Shown here: one piece after another, positions 8,089 to 17,226 of the stretch
Layout: each line of letters starts with the position of its first letter
How positions within the stretch are numbered: the stretch's first letter is position 1
Origin: Terrimicrobium sacchariphilum
Lineage (GTDB): Bacteria > Verrucomicrobiota > Verrucomicrobiia > Chthoniobacterales > Terrimicrobiaceae
Direction of reading: 5' to 3'
DNA length: 64,000 nt
Assembly: GCF_001613545.1 (NCBI RefSeq)
Contig: NZ_BDCO01000002.1
Span: 3,534,001 to 3,598,000 of the forward strand
Program-made: the position numbers and the translations under genes
Notes under the pieces: model-generated
Told to the model about the DNA's origin: nothing
What the model saw: only the letters and a program-made list of their open reading frames with translations
Database searches by the model: none

Positions 8089-10914
8089 GTGTCCAACACA
8101 CCCTTCGACGGTACGAAACGGATCTGGGCTGGGGATCACCAGGCCGGAGAGGTCAATTCCCATTTCCTCTTCGAGCGCGACATCACCCTGCCCGCCATTT
8201 CCGGGCAGGCGATGTTCGCGCTGGTGGCCGAGAGCCGCTACCGGCTGCGGGTGAATGGGGAGTGGATCGGGGACGGACCAGCGCGAAGCTATCCCGATCA
8301 TCGATATTATGACGATTGGGACATAACGAAGCACCTGCGCTCAGGCAGCAATCGCATCGAGATCGCCGTGACTCACTGGGGAGTGGATACCTTCCAATCC
8401 CTCAATACGCCTCCCTTTCTGCTCTGCTCGTTGCGCCTGGACGGCCAGACGGTACTGAAGAGCGATACGTCGTGGACGGCTCGGCGCGACACCAGAAATC
8501 TCCAGCACGTCCCGCGGGCCTGCTGCCAGCTCGGTTTTGAGGAGCATTACTCCGCCACGGCATTGGAGCAGGCAGGCTCTCCCGCGATCGAGGCACCGGG
8601 CGCAAGCGAGTCGTCATCTTCCCTTTTCCCTCGCCCAACCCGGCCGCTGACCCGCATTCCGCGCGACTTCCGTTACGCACTCGCGACCACCTGTGTGATG
8701 CCGATCGACCGCTCGTGGACATTTCCCGTGAGGCGGCTTTTTTCCCCGCAGCCGTTGGGTATCAACATCCTCGGCATGGCCGGAGTGCTGGGAGCAACCT
8801 TCTCCTGCTCAGCGAAAACCACAGCAGACTTCCATCTGCTCGGCCCGGTTGCCTCGGTGCAGGTGAATGGTGTTTCCCTCCCATTGGAAAAAGAGGACGA
8901 TCTGTTTCGGACCACCGTCCAGCTATCGCCCGGCGAATCCTGGATATCGATCGCCGTCTGCACGGAGTACGATCACGCGACCGAGCTGGCTTTCGGGTAC
9001 TGGGCGGACCACCCGATCGAGTGGCCCGCCTCGCCATGGCTCTCCAGCGGCCCCCTCTGGACCACCGACATCCTGACGAACAACTTCCTCAACCCGGCGG
9101 ACGAGGCCAGGCTGGTCCGGCCTTTCGCGCCATCGTTCGGAGGTATGTTTCAGGCGGATCAAAAGGAAACCAGCCGCGTTGTTTCACAGTTTACCCAGGC
9201 GAAGAATGAGGCGTCTTTCCGCTCTGTATCCGGAAGCAAGACCCGTGTATTGCCTCACTCTTCAGCAGTCACGAAGGATGCCTATTTTGCGATCCGCACC
9301 GATCGGGTGAAATCAGCTGAACCTCTCGCGGCAAGCCCCATTCCCACGCAAATCTCCCGTGCAGGCACCCGTCTCCTGATAGACCTCGGGGCGATGAGCG
9401 TCGGCTACTTTGAAATGGATTTTGATGCCCCGGCGGGAGCGGTGGTCGATGCCTATTTCTTCGAGCATCTGGAGCGAGATGATGACGGCTCGGCGACGAT
9501 TCAATATCTCTACCAGGAGTCGATCTCGTACCGCAATTCACTCCGATACACGGCGAGAGAGGGACGGAATCACTTCATTTCCCGACAGCGGCGCGGGATA
9601 CGATACGCCTTGCTCGTCTTCCGCGACGCGCCTGTGGTGATCCATGCGCTACGGGTCATTGAGTCGACCTATTCACCGGAAACCGTCGGCACGTTCTCCT
9701 GCTCCGACGAGGAGTTAAACAGGATCTTTGCCATCAGCCAGCGCACGCTCCTTCTTTGCATGGAGGATACCTACACCGATTGCCCGACGTATGAGCAGAC
9801 CTACTGGGTGGGGGATGCGCGAAACGAGGCGCTCTTCTCCGCGCACGCTTTTGGCGCGTATGACCTGTTGCGGCACAGCGCAGAGGTTGCGAGTCATTCG
9901 CTTCGAGGTTCCGCTTTGGTAGTCAGCCAGTGCCCGAGCGGGTGGGATGCGGTCATACCGTCCTTCAGCTTTCTCTGGGGCATCGGCGTGTGGGACACGT
10001 ATTGGCAGACCGGCGACGCCGACTGGCTGGCTCGCATTTTCCCAGCCGTCCTGAAGAATCTCGACGAGGCCTCCCGGCTCTGCACCGACCGTGGACTATT
10101 TTCCGCGAAAGCGTGGAATTTCTTCGATTGGACGCCCATCGACCAGAACCAGGAAACCGTGCTTCACAACAGCCTGCTGCTCGCCGGGGCGCTGGAAGCA
10201 GGGAAGCGTTGTGCGGAGGTCCTCGGGAAAGCCGGGGACGCCTCGCGCATCGCCTCCCGGCTGGCGGAACTGAGGTCCTCCATCAACCTTCTGTGGGATG
10301 ACCAGACCGGCTCTTTTCCGGATGCCATCCTGCCCGACGGAATGCCCAGCCGAAAAACCAGCCAGCACACGTCATTTCTGGCCCTCCTCTTCGGCGTTCT
10401 GCCTGAGAGCCGTCGCGACAGGGCCTTGGAAAATTGCCTGCGCCCTGCACCGGACATGGCCCCGGTCGGCAGTCCCAATGCTCTTTATTTTCTCCTCAGC
10501 GCCATACGGGAATCTCATCCCTCGGAGGTGATCAAAATGGTGCGCGATTTCTGGGGGAGAATGGTCGCCGCCGGGTCGACTACGGCGTGGGAAATGGTCA
10601 ATCAGGAGCAGTCAAGATTTCCCACCCGCAGTCACTGCCACGGTTGGTCCAGCTCCCCGGTCTGGCTGCTGCCAGTGCATTTTTTTGACCTTCGCCTCCT
10701 GGGCCCGGGCTGGAGCAAGGTCTCCATCGCTCCGCGCGTAGAGGACGTCACCCACGCTAGCGCCGTCGTCTGCACCCCGCACGGCCTGTTGCGGCTCGCC
10801 TGGAGGCTTTGTGCCGACGGGAAGGTGGAGACGTCGGTACAGGCCCCGGTCGGCGTGGAGGTCTCCGTCCGGCCACCCATTTTCCCCACCACTCCCTCAT
10901 ATGATCACCCCTAA
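8089..10914 (+). CDS. Alpha-L-rhamnosidase-like glycoside hydrolase (GH78-like)
   Basis: A 941-residue protein built like GH78 rhamnosidases: N-terminal beta-sandwich domains (RYRLRVNGEWIGDGPARSYP at about 45-65), a second sandwich near 420-520, then an (alpha/alpha)6 barrel beginning near 540 with the family landmark DCPTYEQTYWVGDARNE that supplies the acidic catalytic residues, and a C-terminal beta-sandwich (APRVEDV). No signal peptide is visible, so it is probably cytoplasmic. It starts with GTG two bases after the beta-mannosidase stop codon, so the two are translated together. The true substrate could be another sugar, because GH78-like proteins are divergent. Confidence 0.82.
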   Translation: MSNTPFDGTKRIWAGDHQAGEVNSHFLFERDITLPAISGQAMFALVAESRYRLRVNGEWIGDGPARSYPDHRYYDDWDITKHLRSGSNRIEIAVTHWGVDTFQSLNTPPFLLCSLRLDGQTVLKSDTSWTARRDTRNLQHVPRACCQLGFEEHYSATALEQAGSPAIEAPGASESSSSLFPRPTRPLTRIPRDFRYALATTCVMPIDRSWTFPVRRLFSPQPLGINILGMAGVLGATFSCSAKTTADFHLLGPVASVQVNGVSLPLEKEDDLFRTTVQLSPGESWISIAVCTEYDHATELAFGYWADHPIEWPASPWLSSGPLWTTDILTNNFLNPADEARLVRPFAPSFGGMFQADQKETSRVVSQFTQAKNEASFRSVSGSKTRVLPHSSAVTKDAYFAIRTDRVKSAEPLAASPIPTQISRAGTRLLIDLGAMSVGYFEMDFDAPAGAVVDAYFFEHLERDDDGSATIQYLYQESISYRNSLRYTAREGRNHFISRQRRGIRYALLVFRDAPVVIHALRVIESTYSPETVGTFSCSDEELNRIFAISQRTLLLCMEDTYTDCPTYEQTYWVGDARNEALFSAHAFGAYDLLRHSAEVASHSLRGSALVVSQCPSGWDAVIPSFSFLWGIGVWDTYWQTGDADWLARIFPAVLKNLDEASRLCTDRGLFSAKAWNFFDWTPIDQNQETVLHNSLLLAGALEAGKRCAEVLGKAGDASRIASRLAELRSSINLLWDDQTGSFPDAILPDGMPSRKTSQHTSFLALLFGVLPESRRDRALENCLRPAPDMAPVGSPNALYFLLSAIRESHPSEVIKMVRDFWGRMVAAGSTTAWEMVNQEQSRFPTRSHCHGWSSSPVWLLPVHFFDLRLLGPGWSKVSIAPRVEDVTHASAVVCTPHGLLRLAWRLCADGKVETSVQAPVGVEVSVRPPIFPTTPSYDHP

Positions 10915-11893
10915 CCGCTACTCCGTCATTCTCGGCAACCTCGGGAATACCTGCGACCGATTCCTCCCGACCGGCTATAAAGAATCCCGCCCCAAGGAGG
11001 AAATGATCCGCCAGGCTGCAGAGATCCCCGGTATCCAGGGCATCGAACTCGTCGGCTCCTGGGACATCACCGAAGCCAACGCCCGCGAGATGAAACACAC
11101 GCTGTCCGCAGCCAAACTGGAGTGCGTCTCGATCATCCCCGACCTTTTCTCCCAAAAACGCTGGGGAAATGGCAGCTTCAGCGCAAAGGACCCGGGAACA
11201 CGCCGCGAGGCGCTGGAAGAGACCCGCTCGGTCTGCCGCATCGCTCTCGATATCGGCTGCCCGTTGATCAACCTATGGCTGGGGCAGGATGGTTACGACT
11301 ACCCTCTCACGGCCGACTACCGCCGCCAGCGCAGCGACCTCATGGAGGGAATCCGCACCGTCGCCGCCGAGTATCCCGGTCTGCGATTTGCCCTGGAGTA
11401 CAAGCCGAAGGAGCCGCGCACCCATTCCTTCCAGGCGCGCGCGGCGGATACTCTGCTGATGGCGGTGGAGACCGGCCTGCCCAATGTGGGTGTATGCATC
11501 GACGTGGGCCACGCTCTCATGGCAGGAGAGAACGTCGCGGAATCTGCCGTGCTGCTCCAGCACCACGAAGAGCGGCTGTTCCACATGCATTTCAATGACA
11601 ACTACCGGACGTGGGATGACGACATGATCGTCGGTTCACTTCACACGGTGGAGTACCTCGAGCTACTGCACTGGCTGAAGGAGACCGGGTACTCGGGCTG
11701 GTACTCGATGGACCAGTATCCCTATCGCGAGGATGGCGCAGCGGCGGTGAGCGAGAGCGTCGCCTTTCTTCGTTCGCTTGAGAAATTGCTTACTGCGGGG
11801 AGGCAGGATGAAATCCGCCGCCTGATCGCCTCCGGCGATGCCACCCGGTCGACGCGTTGGATGCGCGAACTGCTCTTTGGAGCACTGTCGTGA
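10901..11893 (+). CDS. Sugar phosphate isomerase/epimerase (xylose isomerase-like TIM barrel)
   Basis: A 330-residue TIM-barrel protein of the AP-endonuclease-2/xylose-isomerase superfamily. Metal- and substrate-binding candidates are the Glu in FALEYKPKE, the Asp and His in GVCIDVGHALMAGE and the His in LFHMHFND. It probably interconverts a ketose and an aldose, or epimerises a sugar freed by the two preceding hydrolases. The ATG at 10901 is chosen because the conserved fold begins right after it; the in-frame upstream extension to 10811 is arginine-rich and lies within the previous gene. It overlaps the rhamnosidase-like gene by 14 bp. Confidence 0.82.
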   Translation: MITPNRYSVILGNLGNTCDRFLPTGYKESRPKEEMIRQAAEIPGIQGIELVGSWDITEANAREMKHTLSAAKLECVSIIPDLFSQKRWGNGSFSAKDPGTRREALEETRSVCRIALDIGCPLINLWLGQDGYDYPLTADYRRQRSDLMEGIRTVAAEYPGLRFALEYKPKEPRTHSFQARAADTLLMAVETGLPNVGVCIDVGHALMAGENVAESAVLLQHHEERLFHMHFNDNYRTWDDDMIVGSLHTVEYLELLHWLKETGYSGWYSMDQYPYREDGAAAVSESVAFLRSLEKLLTAGRQDEIRRLIASGDATRSTRWMRELLFGALS

Positions 11894-12600
11894 AGAGGTT
11901 TTTTGAGCGTATTGCCGAGAAGGCCCGTGATGTCTCCCAATCGCCGATCATCACGGTGGCTTTCGGAGACAGCGTCACTCAGGGCGTGATGGAGCATAAT
12001 TTCCTGGATAGCCGCCACGTCTACCATCGCGTCCTGCAATCAAGCCTCGAGGATTTTTTCCCCAATACGACCTTTTCCACCATCAACGCCGGAGTCTCCG
12101 GCGGCGGCTTACCTCAGGCGCTCGAGCGTCTCGACCGCGATGTCATCGCCTATCAGCCGGACCTGGTGTTAATCGCATTTGGCCTGAACGATTCGCTTAT
12201 GGGCGAGGCGGGGTTATCTTCATTCGGCGAGGGACTCAGCTCCATCGTTCACCGCATCCGGGAACAGAGTAGTGCAGACATCATACTGCTAACGCCACCA
12301 TTCATGGCTCGGAAGCCGAGTCATCGCATTCATCCCGAGCACCTGCCCATGACGGACAAAATCCTTGAGACGCAAAATAGCGGCATGCTCGGACGCTACG
12401 CAGACGAGGTCCGTCGTGTCGCAAGCCAATATCAGGTCCCATTGGCAGATATACACAAGGAATGGCAACGACTGGCGCGTTGCGACCTGGACACCGATCT
12501 CTGGCTCATCAACGGACTAAACCATCCCGATCAAAGAGGTCACAGACTAGCTGCGGCATCAATCTTTCATCTCTTGCTAAAGCATAGGCGTCCGTTGTAG
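11890..12600 (+). CDS. SGNH/GDSL hydrolase family protein
   Basis: A 236-residue esterase-fold protein. Block I is VAFGDSVTQGV with the catalytic Ser, block III is IAFGLNDSL, and the C-terminal Asp-His pair is in LNHPDQRGH. Such enzymes remove acetyl or other acyl groups from sugars, and a deacetylase role in hemicellulose or mannan breakdown fits the operon. The GTG at 11890 overlaps the previous stop codon as GTGA; an in-frame ATG at 11857 would give an 11-residue extension inside the isomerase gene. No signal peptide is seen. The last codons abut the integrase remnant on the other strand. Confidence 0.85.
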   Translation: MKRFFERIAEKARDVSQSPIITVAFGDSVTQGVMEHNFLDSRHVYHRVLQSSLEDFFPNTTFSTINAGVSGGGLPQALERLDRDVIAYQPDLVLIAFGLNDSLMGEAGLSSFGEGLSSIVHRIREQSSADIILLTPPFMARKPSHRIHPEHLPMTDKILETQNSGMLGRYADEVRRVASQYQVPLADIHKEWQRLARCDLDTDLWLINGLNHPDQRGHRLAAASIFHLLLKHRRPL

Positions 12601-12847
12601 CAACCTCTACGTTCGCCCGCGCTCGCTGCTCGTTTTTGACCTTCGAAAGCCGGGCCTCGGCCACGGAAAAATGGGACGTCTTGAGCGCCTTCCAAACTTC
12701 TTTGCCGTTGCTCCAGATTCGGGCATAGTAGCGGCTGCTCTCGCCTTGCCGAATGAGGTTCTGCCGGAGCTGTTTAGCCCATCTTTTTGGGGATCGTGGA
12801 GCCGGATTTCGCATCCGCACCGCAGAACAGCACCGTAGAAAAATCAA
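12601..12847 (-). pseudogene. Remnant of a tyrosine-type integrase (N-terminal part only)
   Basis: Read on the minus strand, this stretch encodes about 80 residues resembling the N-terminal arm/core-binding region of site-specific integrases common in Verrucomicrobiota, including SRYYARIWSNGKEVWKALKT and FSVAEARLSKVKNEQRARAN. The resemblance stops near 12605, where the SGNH hydrolase gene ends on the opposite strand; the core-binding end and the catalytic domain are absent. It lies just upstream of tRNA-Arg, a favoured integration site for such elements. I read it as a leftover of an excised or decayed element. The family call rests on recalled sequence pattern. Confidence 0.6.
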
Positions 12848-12894
12848 ACGGACGGCGAAAGCAGCCAGATAAAGACGTTGATTATCAACAATTT

Positions 12895-12970
12895 GCGCCC
12901 GTAGCTCAGTGGATAGAGCACCGGTCTTCTAAACCGATGGTCGCTGGTTCGATCCCAGCCGGGCGCGCCA
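12895..12970 (+). tRNA. tRNA-Arg(TCT)
   Basis: The full cloverleaf can be drawn by eye. The acceptor arm is GCGCCCG (12895-12901) paired with CGGGCGC (12960-12966). The D-arm is GCTC/GAGC, the anticodon loop is CTTCTAA with anticodon TCT at 12928-12930, and the T-arm is GCTGG-TTCGATC-CCAGC. The CCA end is encoded at 12968-12970, unlike the tRNA-Thr in this window. The outermost anticodon-stem pair is a C-A mismatch. Confidence 0.96.
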
Positions 12971-12997
12971 CTTTTGATCGTGACGAGTGGATTTCGC

Positions 12998-13279
12998 TCA
13001 GGAGCCGGCGATTTCTTTTTGGAGGGCGTTGATTTTGTCCTGCAGGGCCTTTTTGTCCTTCACGCTCGTGCTTTCGCGAAGTTGCCGTTGGTAGGTTTTC
13101 AGGATTTCCTTGCGATTCCGGACTTGTTCCGGAGTCAAACCATGGGGCTGGGGAGCTGCTGCGTTGAGGGATGGGACGGGGGGCGACTGCGCCGCCTCAT
13201 CCGCGGCGAGGAACTTCGTATAGATCAACCATGCGACGGTGACTATGACAACGGCGGCAAGCAGGTAGAAGGGCCTCAT
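12998..13279 (-). CDS. Small membrane-anchored protein with C-terminal coiled coil, unknown function
   Basis: 93 residues. Residues 4-22 (FYLLAAVVIVTVAWLIYTKF) form one membrane helix at the N-terminus; a Pro/Ala-rich linker follows; residues 50-90 are highly charged and heptad-like (VRNRKEILKTYQRQLRESTS), consistent with a coiled coil. I do not recognise a family. Its stop is 28 bp from the tRNA-Arg 3' end. It is divergent from the small secreted protein gene at 13437. Confidence 0.6.
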   Translation of the reverse strand: MRPFYLLAAVVIVTVAWLIYTKFLAADEAAQSPPVPSLNAAAPQPHGLTPEQVRNRKEILKTYQRQLRESTSVKDKKALQDKINALQKEIAGS

Positions 13280-13436
13280 ATCGTCGGTGGCGTGCCACCT
13301 GGTCGGCGGCGCGACGCGTATCTTCTCAAATTTGCCTCCGGGCTAAAGCGAAAAAGCGAAGGTCGCCCACTCACTTTTGTCGTGTTTTCCGGAAAATCGG
13401 GTGACAGACTGCCTTGAGGTAACCCCATTTCGCACG

Positions 13437-13757
13437 ATGAAAGCATTCGCCTTGGCAATCGCTCTGGTGCTGGCAGCTGGCACGTTGCAAGCAGGTGTAG
13501 ACACAGTTCCCACTGGAGGCTCAGCCTCAGGGGTTCCGAGGATTCCCCCGGAGATCCTGCTTGGGATCAAAAACCGCGTCGTTCTCTTCCATCCCGGACA
13601 GCCGAAGGTGCAGATGGAGCGTATCTGGGAGGAAATCGAGGCCTATCAGGCTCTGAAGCGCATTCCCAACAATCCCGCCAAGCGCGAAGCGGCCGAGAAG
13701 TATCCGTTTCACTACACCAAACAGCTCTATCTCGCGCAAAGGCCCCTCTGGGGGTAG
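13437..13757 (+). CDS. Small secreted protein of unknown function
   Basis: 106 residues starting MKAFALAIALVLAAGTLQAG, a clear signal peptide with a likely cut after TLQA. The mature part is short and charged (ERIWEEIEAYQALKRIPNNP) without a domain I know. The ATG at 13437 is chosen because it begins the signal peptide; the in-frame upstream extension to 13377 is not hydrophobic. A GAGGT at 13416-13420 is a distant ribosome-binding candidate. Confidence 0.6.
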   Translation: MKAFALAIALVLAAGTLQAGVDTVPTGGSASGVPRIPPEILLGIKNRVVLFHPGQPKVQMERIWEEIEAYQALKRIPNNPAKREAAEKYPFHYTKQLYLAQRPLWG

Positions 13758-13819
13758 GAAATCTCCCTGGCGACTGGGAAGCGCCCCAGCCGCCATTGTA
13801 AAGGAGAACGCAGAGCGGG

Positions 13820-14218
13820 CTACTTCTTGTAGACGGCGGAGTCGTCGAAAGCCTTCTCTTCCTTGATCGGGAGGGATTTCCCTTCCATATCAAGTTCCTG
13901 AAAGAAACAGCTCTGATAGCCGGTGTGGCAGGCTCCGCCGGTTTGCGAAATCTCGAAGAGGAGCACATCGCGGTCGCAGTCCACATACCAGCGGTGAATT
14001 TTCTGGGTGTGCCCGCTGGTTTCGCCCTTAAGCCAGAGTTTCTGCCGTGAGCGGCTCCAGTAGTGCATGAGCCCGGTGGAGAGGGATTTTTCGAGAGCTT
14101 CCCGGTTCAACCAGGCAAACATGAGGATGCGGCCGCGTGGTGCGCCTTCTCCTCCGGTATACTCCTGGAGGATGGCGGGAATGAGGCCATCTGAGGTAAA
14201 TTTGAAATCGAGTTCCAC
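13820..14218 (-). CDS. hisI: Phosphoribosyl-AMP cyclohydrolase
   Basis: Opens the adenine ring of phosphoribosyl-AMP in the third step of histidine biosynthesis. The family motifs are all present: YWSRSRQKLWLKGETSGHTQ, the CDRDVLLFE metal/substrate segment with CD, and the zinc-binding TGGACHTGYQSCF. At about 132 residues it is a stand-alone HisI, not fused to HisE. I choose the GTG at 14218 because the product then begins VELDFKFTSDGLIPAIL, matching where the family normally begins. An ATG at 14293 is in frame but would overlap the divergent gene by 33 bp. No other his gene is adjacent. Confidence 0.92.
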   Translation of the reverse strand: MELDFKFTSDGLIPAILQEYTGGEGAPRGRILMFAWLNREALEKSLSTGLMHYWSRSRQKLWLKGETSGHTQKIHRWYVDCDRDVLLFEISQTGGACHTGYQSCFFQELDMEGKSLPIKEEKAFDDSAVYKK

Positions 14219-14260
14219 TGTTGCAGGATTAAGCCATCGTGGGATAATCGCAAACTCCTC

Positions 14261-16147
14261 GTGAAACAATCCAAAGTGCCGAAACCATCTCAACAGTCTG
14301 CATCATCGCCCGCTTCCGTCGTTCCCGCGGGGCCGCGTTACCGGTACTACCAGACCCCTCCGGAGAAACTCTCCCTGCGCGCTGGCGACCTGCTTGCCAT
14401 CGTCCCGGATGCATACTGGGTCCGTGGCTATAATGCGGAAAAGCTGATCGATCTCCCGGCCACTGAGGTCCTGACCGGCCCCGTGCCAAAGGTCTCCATG
14501 AGCCGGCTGGCAGAAATCGCCCCGGAGTGTTTTCAGGCGGTTGGCGAGGATATCAAGGTCGCTCTGCCCATCGCCCGCCTGGCAAGGACGTACACTCTTG
14601 AAACCCATAGTGAGGTCATCAAGGAACCCGCACCGCTCATCGACATCGTCCTGCCCTCGAGCGACGATGATCAAAAGGAGAGCAATGATTTCGCGCCGAA
14701 GGAATCCAAAGACGCACTTGAGGACAAAAAGGTCACGAGCCGCCTGACTCCCTTCAAGCTTCGCCCTGACACGGAAGACCTGCTGCCCCTGCCACCAAAA
14801 GCCCCTGAGGCAAAATCGGAAACGCCATCGACCACTGAGTCAAAGCCGGAATCCACGGCACATGCCCAGGAACACGCAAAACCTGAGGCTCCGAAACAAG
14901 AGCCTCAGCCAAAACCAGGCTCCGACTCCGGCGACTCATTGGAGAAAACGGGTTCCCTGAGCCGACCGGCCCGGCCCCTCCCACCGCGACGCCCGGAGAC
15001 CCCGGCTATCGGGAGCGAGACCGTTGCTCCGCCGCCTCCAGCGCCAGCGGCCGAAACACTCGCGCCTGCCACACCGCCTCCAGCCCCGATACCTGCTCCG
15101 GTGCAGCCGCAGCACCCTCCAGCCAAAACGATTTTTTCCATGCTGCCGATCTTCAAGCGCAAGGCAGCACCTCCGCCGACGCCCATCTCGACTACTCCTC
15201 CCGCTCCTCCTACCCCGATCACAAAGCGGGCGAGAGTCGAGTTGCCCCCGCCGAAGATTCACATCGCACCTCCGGCTCCTCTCAGTGGCGAGCATCCCTT
15301 GCCCGCGGGCTTTACCCCGCCGCCTCCTCCGCCTCCGGTCGATCCTCTTCCCAAGCCGGATACCGATCCTGAAGTCGAAAAAGCCGAGACCCAAAAGGGC
15401 GAAATCGCCGTCAAGGAGTCGATCAAATCCCCGGGGGACACGGTAAAGTCTGTCGAATCCGCCAAACCGCCGATCACGGAAGTGTCGGTACCTCCGGATG
15501 CCCCGATCGCTCCGGCCTCCGAGTCGCCCTCCAGGAGCGAGCAAACGCCGACACTCGAGCCGGCAAAGCCCGAACCCATCAAGGCGGAACCCGTCGCTAA
15601 GGCAGAGCCGATGAAGCCGGAGTCTCCCATCCCTCAGCCTTTGGCAAAAGCCTCTCCAGCGGTGCTGGTCGAGACCGAGCATCTGCCGAAAAAGGGTCCT
15701 GACGCCGTGGGCAACCAGGACGAGATCCAATCCATCTTTCTTACCGAGGAGTACCTGTCGGTCGATCGCATCGTCCAGTTGTGCGGAGCACTGCCGGGCA
15801 TCAACTCATGCGTGCTATCCCATGGTGCGAGTGTTATCGCATCGCACAATGTCCCGGACTCCATCGATCTCGTCTCCCTCAGCGCCCATGCGCTGGAGAT
15901 GCTGCGAGCGATGCGGGAATCCTCCGCCAAGATGGGCATTGGCGCAGTGCCCGCCGTGACGATCCACTCGGAGAAAGGCCCGATCACCTTCTTCCATCAG
16001 GAGGATCTGTGCCTGCTCGTGCTGCACAAAGACCGGGGCTTCATCCCCGGCGTACGTGAGAAGCTCCAGCTGGTCATCGAAGCTCTTGGCAAAGCCAACC
16101 TGCCCAAACCCCTGCCATCGTCGCACCCCGCGACGCTCGAAGGGTGA
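14261..16147 (+). CDS. Proline-rich protein with C-terminal roadblock/LC7-like domain
   Basis: A 628-residue protein in three parts. Residues about 20-110 form a compact region (RYRYYQTPPEKLSLRAGDLL) with no family I recognise. Residues about 110-490 are low-complexity and very rich in Pro, Ala, Lys and Glu (for example PPPPPPPVDPLP and repeated KPEP-like units), likely disordered. Residues about 495-625 resemble a roadblock/LC7 domain (VQLCGALPGINSCVLSHGAS followed by ALEMLRAMRESSAKMG), a fold that binds small GTPases in gliding or polarity complexes. It starts with GTG and is 39 bp upstream of the ExbB-like gene, so it may belong to that envelope-energising operon. Confidence 0.7.
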   Translation: MKQSKVPKPSQQSASSPASVVPAGPRYRYYQTPPEKLSLRAGDLLAIVPDAYWVRGYNAEKLIDLPATEVLTGPVPKVSMSRLAEIAPECFQAVGEDIKVALPIARLARTYTLETHSEVIKEPAPLIDIVLPSSDDDQKESNDFAPKESKDALEDKKVTSRLTPFKLRPDTEDLLPLPPKAPEAKSETPSTTESKPESTAHAQEHAKPEAPKQEPQPKPGSDSGDSLEKTGSLSRPARPLPPRRPETPAIGSETVAPPPPAPAAETLAPATPPPAPIPAPVQPQHPPAKTIFSMLPIFKRKAAPPPTPISTTPPAPPTPITKRARVELPPPKIHIAPPAPLSGEHPLPAGFTPPPPPPPVDPLPKPDTDPEVEKAETQKGEIAVKESIKSPGDTVKSVESAKPPITEVSVPPDAPIAPASESPSRSEQTPTLEPAKPEPIKAEPVAKAEPMKPESPIPQPLAKASPAVLVETEHLPKKGPDAVGNQDEIQSIFLTEEYLSVDRIVQLCGALPGINSCVLSHGASVIASHNVPDSIDLVSLSAHALEMLRAMRESSAKMGIGAVPAVTIHSEKGPITFFHQEDLCLLVLHKDRGFIPGVREKLQLVIEALGKANLPKPLPSSHPATLEG

Positions 16148-16186
16148 ATTGAACTTTTCCGCGGCACCGGATAAACCGAAGCGACG

Positions 16187-16819
16187 ATGTTGGATCTTTT
16201 GCAAAAAGGCGGCCCGATCATGTGGCTGATCGTAGTGTGCAGCGTGGTAGCCCTGGGGGTGTTCCTCGAGCGGCTTCTCTACCTGCACCGGGCCTCCATC
16301 GCCGTGGGGGATCTGCTCCGGGGCTTGGCCAACATCCTGCGCAAGGGTGACTATGCTGAAGCGCTGCAGGAGTGCGCCACCACACCCGGCCCGGTGGCCC
16401 GCGTAGCGCACGCCGTAATCCTCCGCCACACTCGCCCGCGTACCGAACTGCGCGAGATCGCCGAGGAGGCGGGTCAACTGGAAGTCCCCAAGCTTGAGCG
16501 CAATCTTCCACTCCTTGCCACCATCGCCTACGGCACTCCACTGCTGGGGCTACTCGGCACGCTGCTGGGATTACTCAGCGCTTTCGAAACCATAGCCGCC
16601 CAGAGCGGCTATGCGACCGCAGCCGACATTGCCGACGGCGTGTATCTGAGTCTGCTCACCTCCGCCTCCTCGCTGGCGGTGGCCATTCCGGCCTTCGTCG
16701 CCTACAGTTATCTCTCGGCCCGCGTGAATGCGCTTATTCATGACATGGAGCGCACGGGCATTGAGATCCTGGGCATCCTCGATGAGGTGCAGGGCCGCAA
16801 ACCGACCTCCGCCTCGTGA
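16187..16819 (+). CDS. MotA/TolQ/ExbB proton channel family protein
   Basis: A 210-residue inner-membrane proton channel subunit. The N-terminal helix GGPIMWLIVVCSVVALGVFLE is typical of ExbB/TolQ, followed by a cytoplasmic region (residues 35-120) and two further helices near 125-150 (TIAYGTPLLGLLGTLLGLLS) and 160-190 (SLLTSASSLAVAIPAFVAYS). It pairs with the ExbD-like product, whose GTG start overlaps its stop (GTGA). Together with the TonB-like protein it should convert proton-motive force into work at the outer membrane, such as uptake through TonB-dependent receptors. Confidence 0.9.
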   Translation: MLDLLQKGGPIMWLIVVCSVVALGVFLERLLYLHRASIAVGDLLRGLANILRKGDYAEALQECATTPGPVARVAHAVILRHTRPRTELREIAEEAGQLEVPKLERNLPLLATIAYGTPLLGLLGTLLGLLSAFETIAAQSGYATAADIADGVYLSLLTSASSLAVAIPAFVAYSYLSARVNALIHDMERTGIEILGILDEVQGRKPTSAS

Positions 16820-17226
16820 AACTCCGGCGGACAGCCGCCCCCATCCCGGGGGTTCTGTACCTCGCGCCAGGCATTCAACTCGCGCTGGTGCTGATCGTGT
16901 TTCTGCTCATCAGCTCGAGCTTCCTGCTCCAGCCCGGCGTCGCCGTCAACCTGCCCAAGTCGCCTTTCATCCTTTCCCCGCAACGCAATCCACGCGTCAT
17001 TGCCATCACTCCCCCGCCTCTTTCGGCGATCTATTTTGAAAACCAGCAGGTGAGCGAGGCCGAGTTGCGCACGCGACTCTCGTCGCTGAAGGGGCGCACA
17101 CAGACGATCGTAATCAAGGCCGACAAGCGGGCCTTCTATGACCAGATCTCCGCGGTGATGAATATCGCTCTCGAGTTGGGATTCCCCGTCGTCCTCGCCT
17201 CCACCGAGCAGACTCCTGGCTTGTGA
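16816..17226 (+). CDS. ExbD/TolR family protein
   Basis: A 136-residue single-span protein: short cytoplasmic N-terminus, membrane helix near residues 18-40 (LAPGIQLALVLIVFLLISSS), then a periplasmic domain with VIKADKRAFYDQISAVMNIA, the usual ExbD/TolR fold. The conserved membrane Asp of ExbD is not evident in the helix as read (GIQLALVLIV), which is odd and may indicate a divergent subfamily. GTG start overlapping the ExbB stop codon, and its own stop overlaps the next start (GTGA), so the three are translationally coupled. Confidence 0.82.
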   Translation: MKLRRTAAPIPGVLYLAPGIQLALVLIVFLLISSSFLLQPGVAVNLPKSPFILSPQRNPRVIAITPPPLSAIYFENQQVSEAELRTRLSSLKGRTQTIVIKADKRAFYDQISAVMNIALELGFPVVLASTEQTPGL

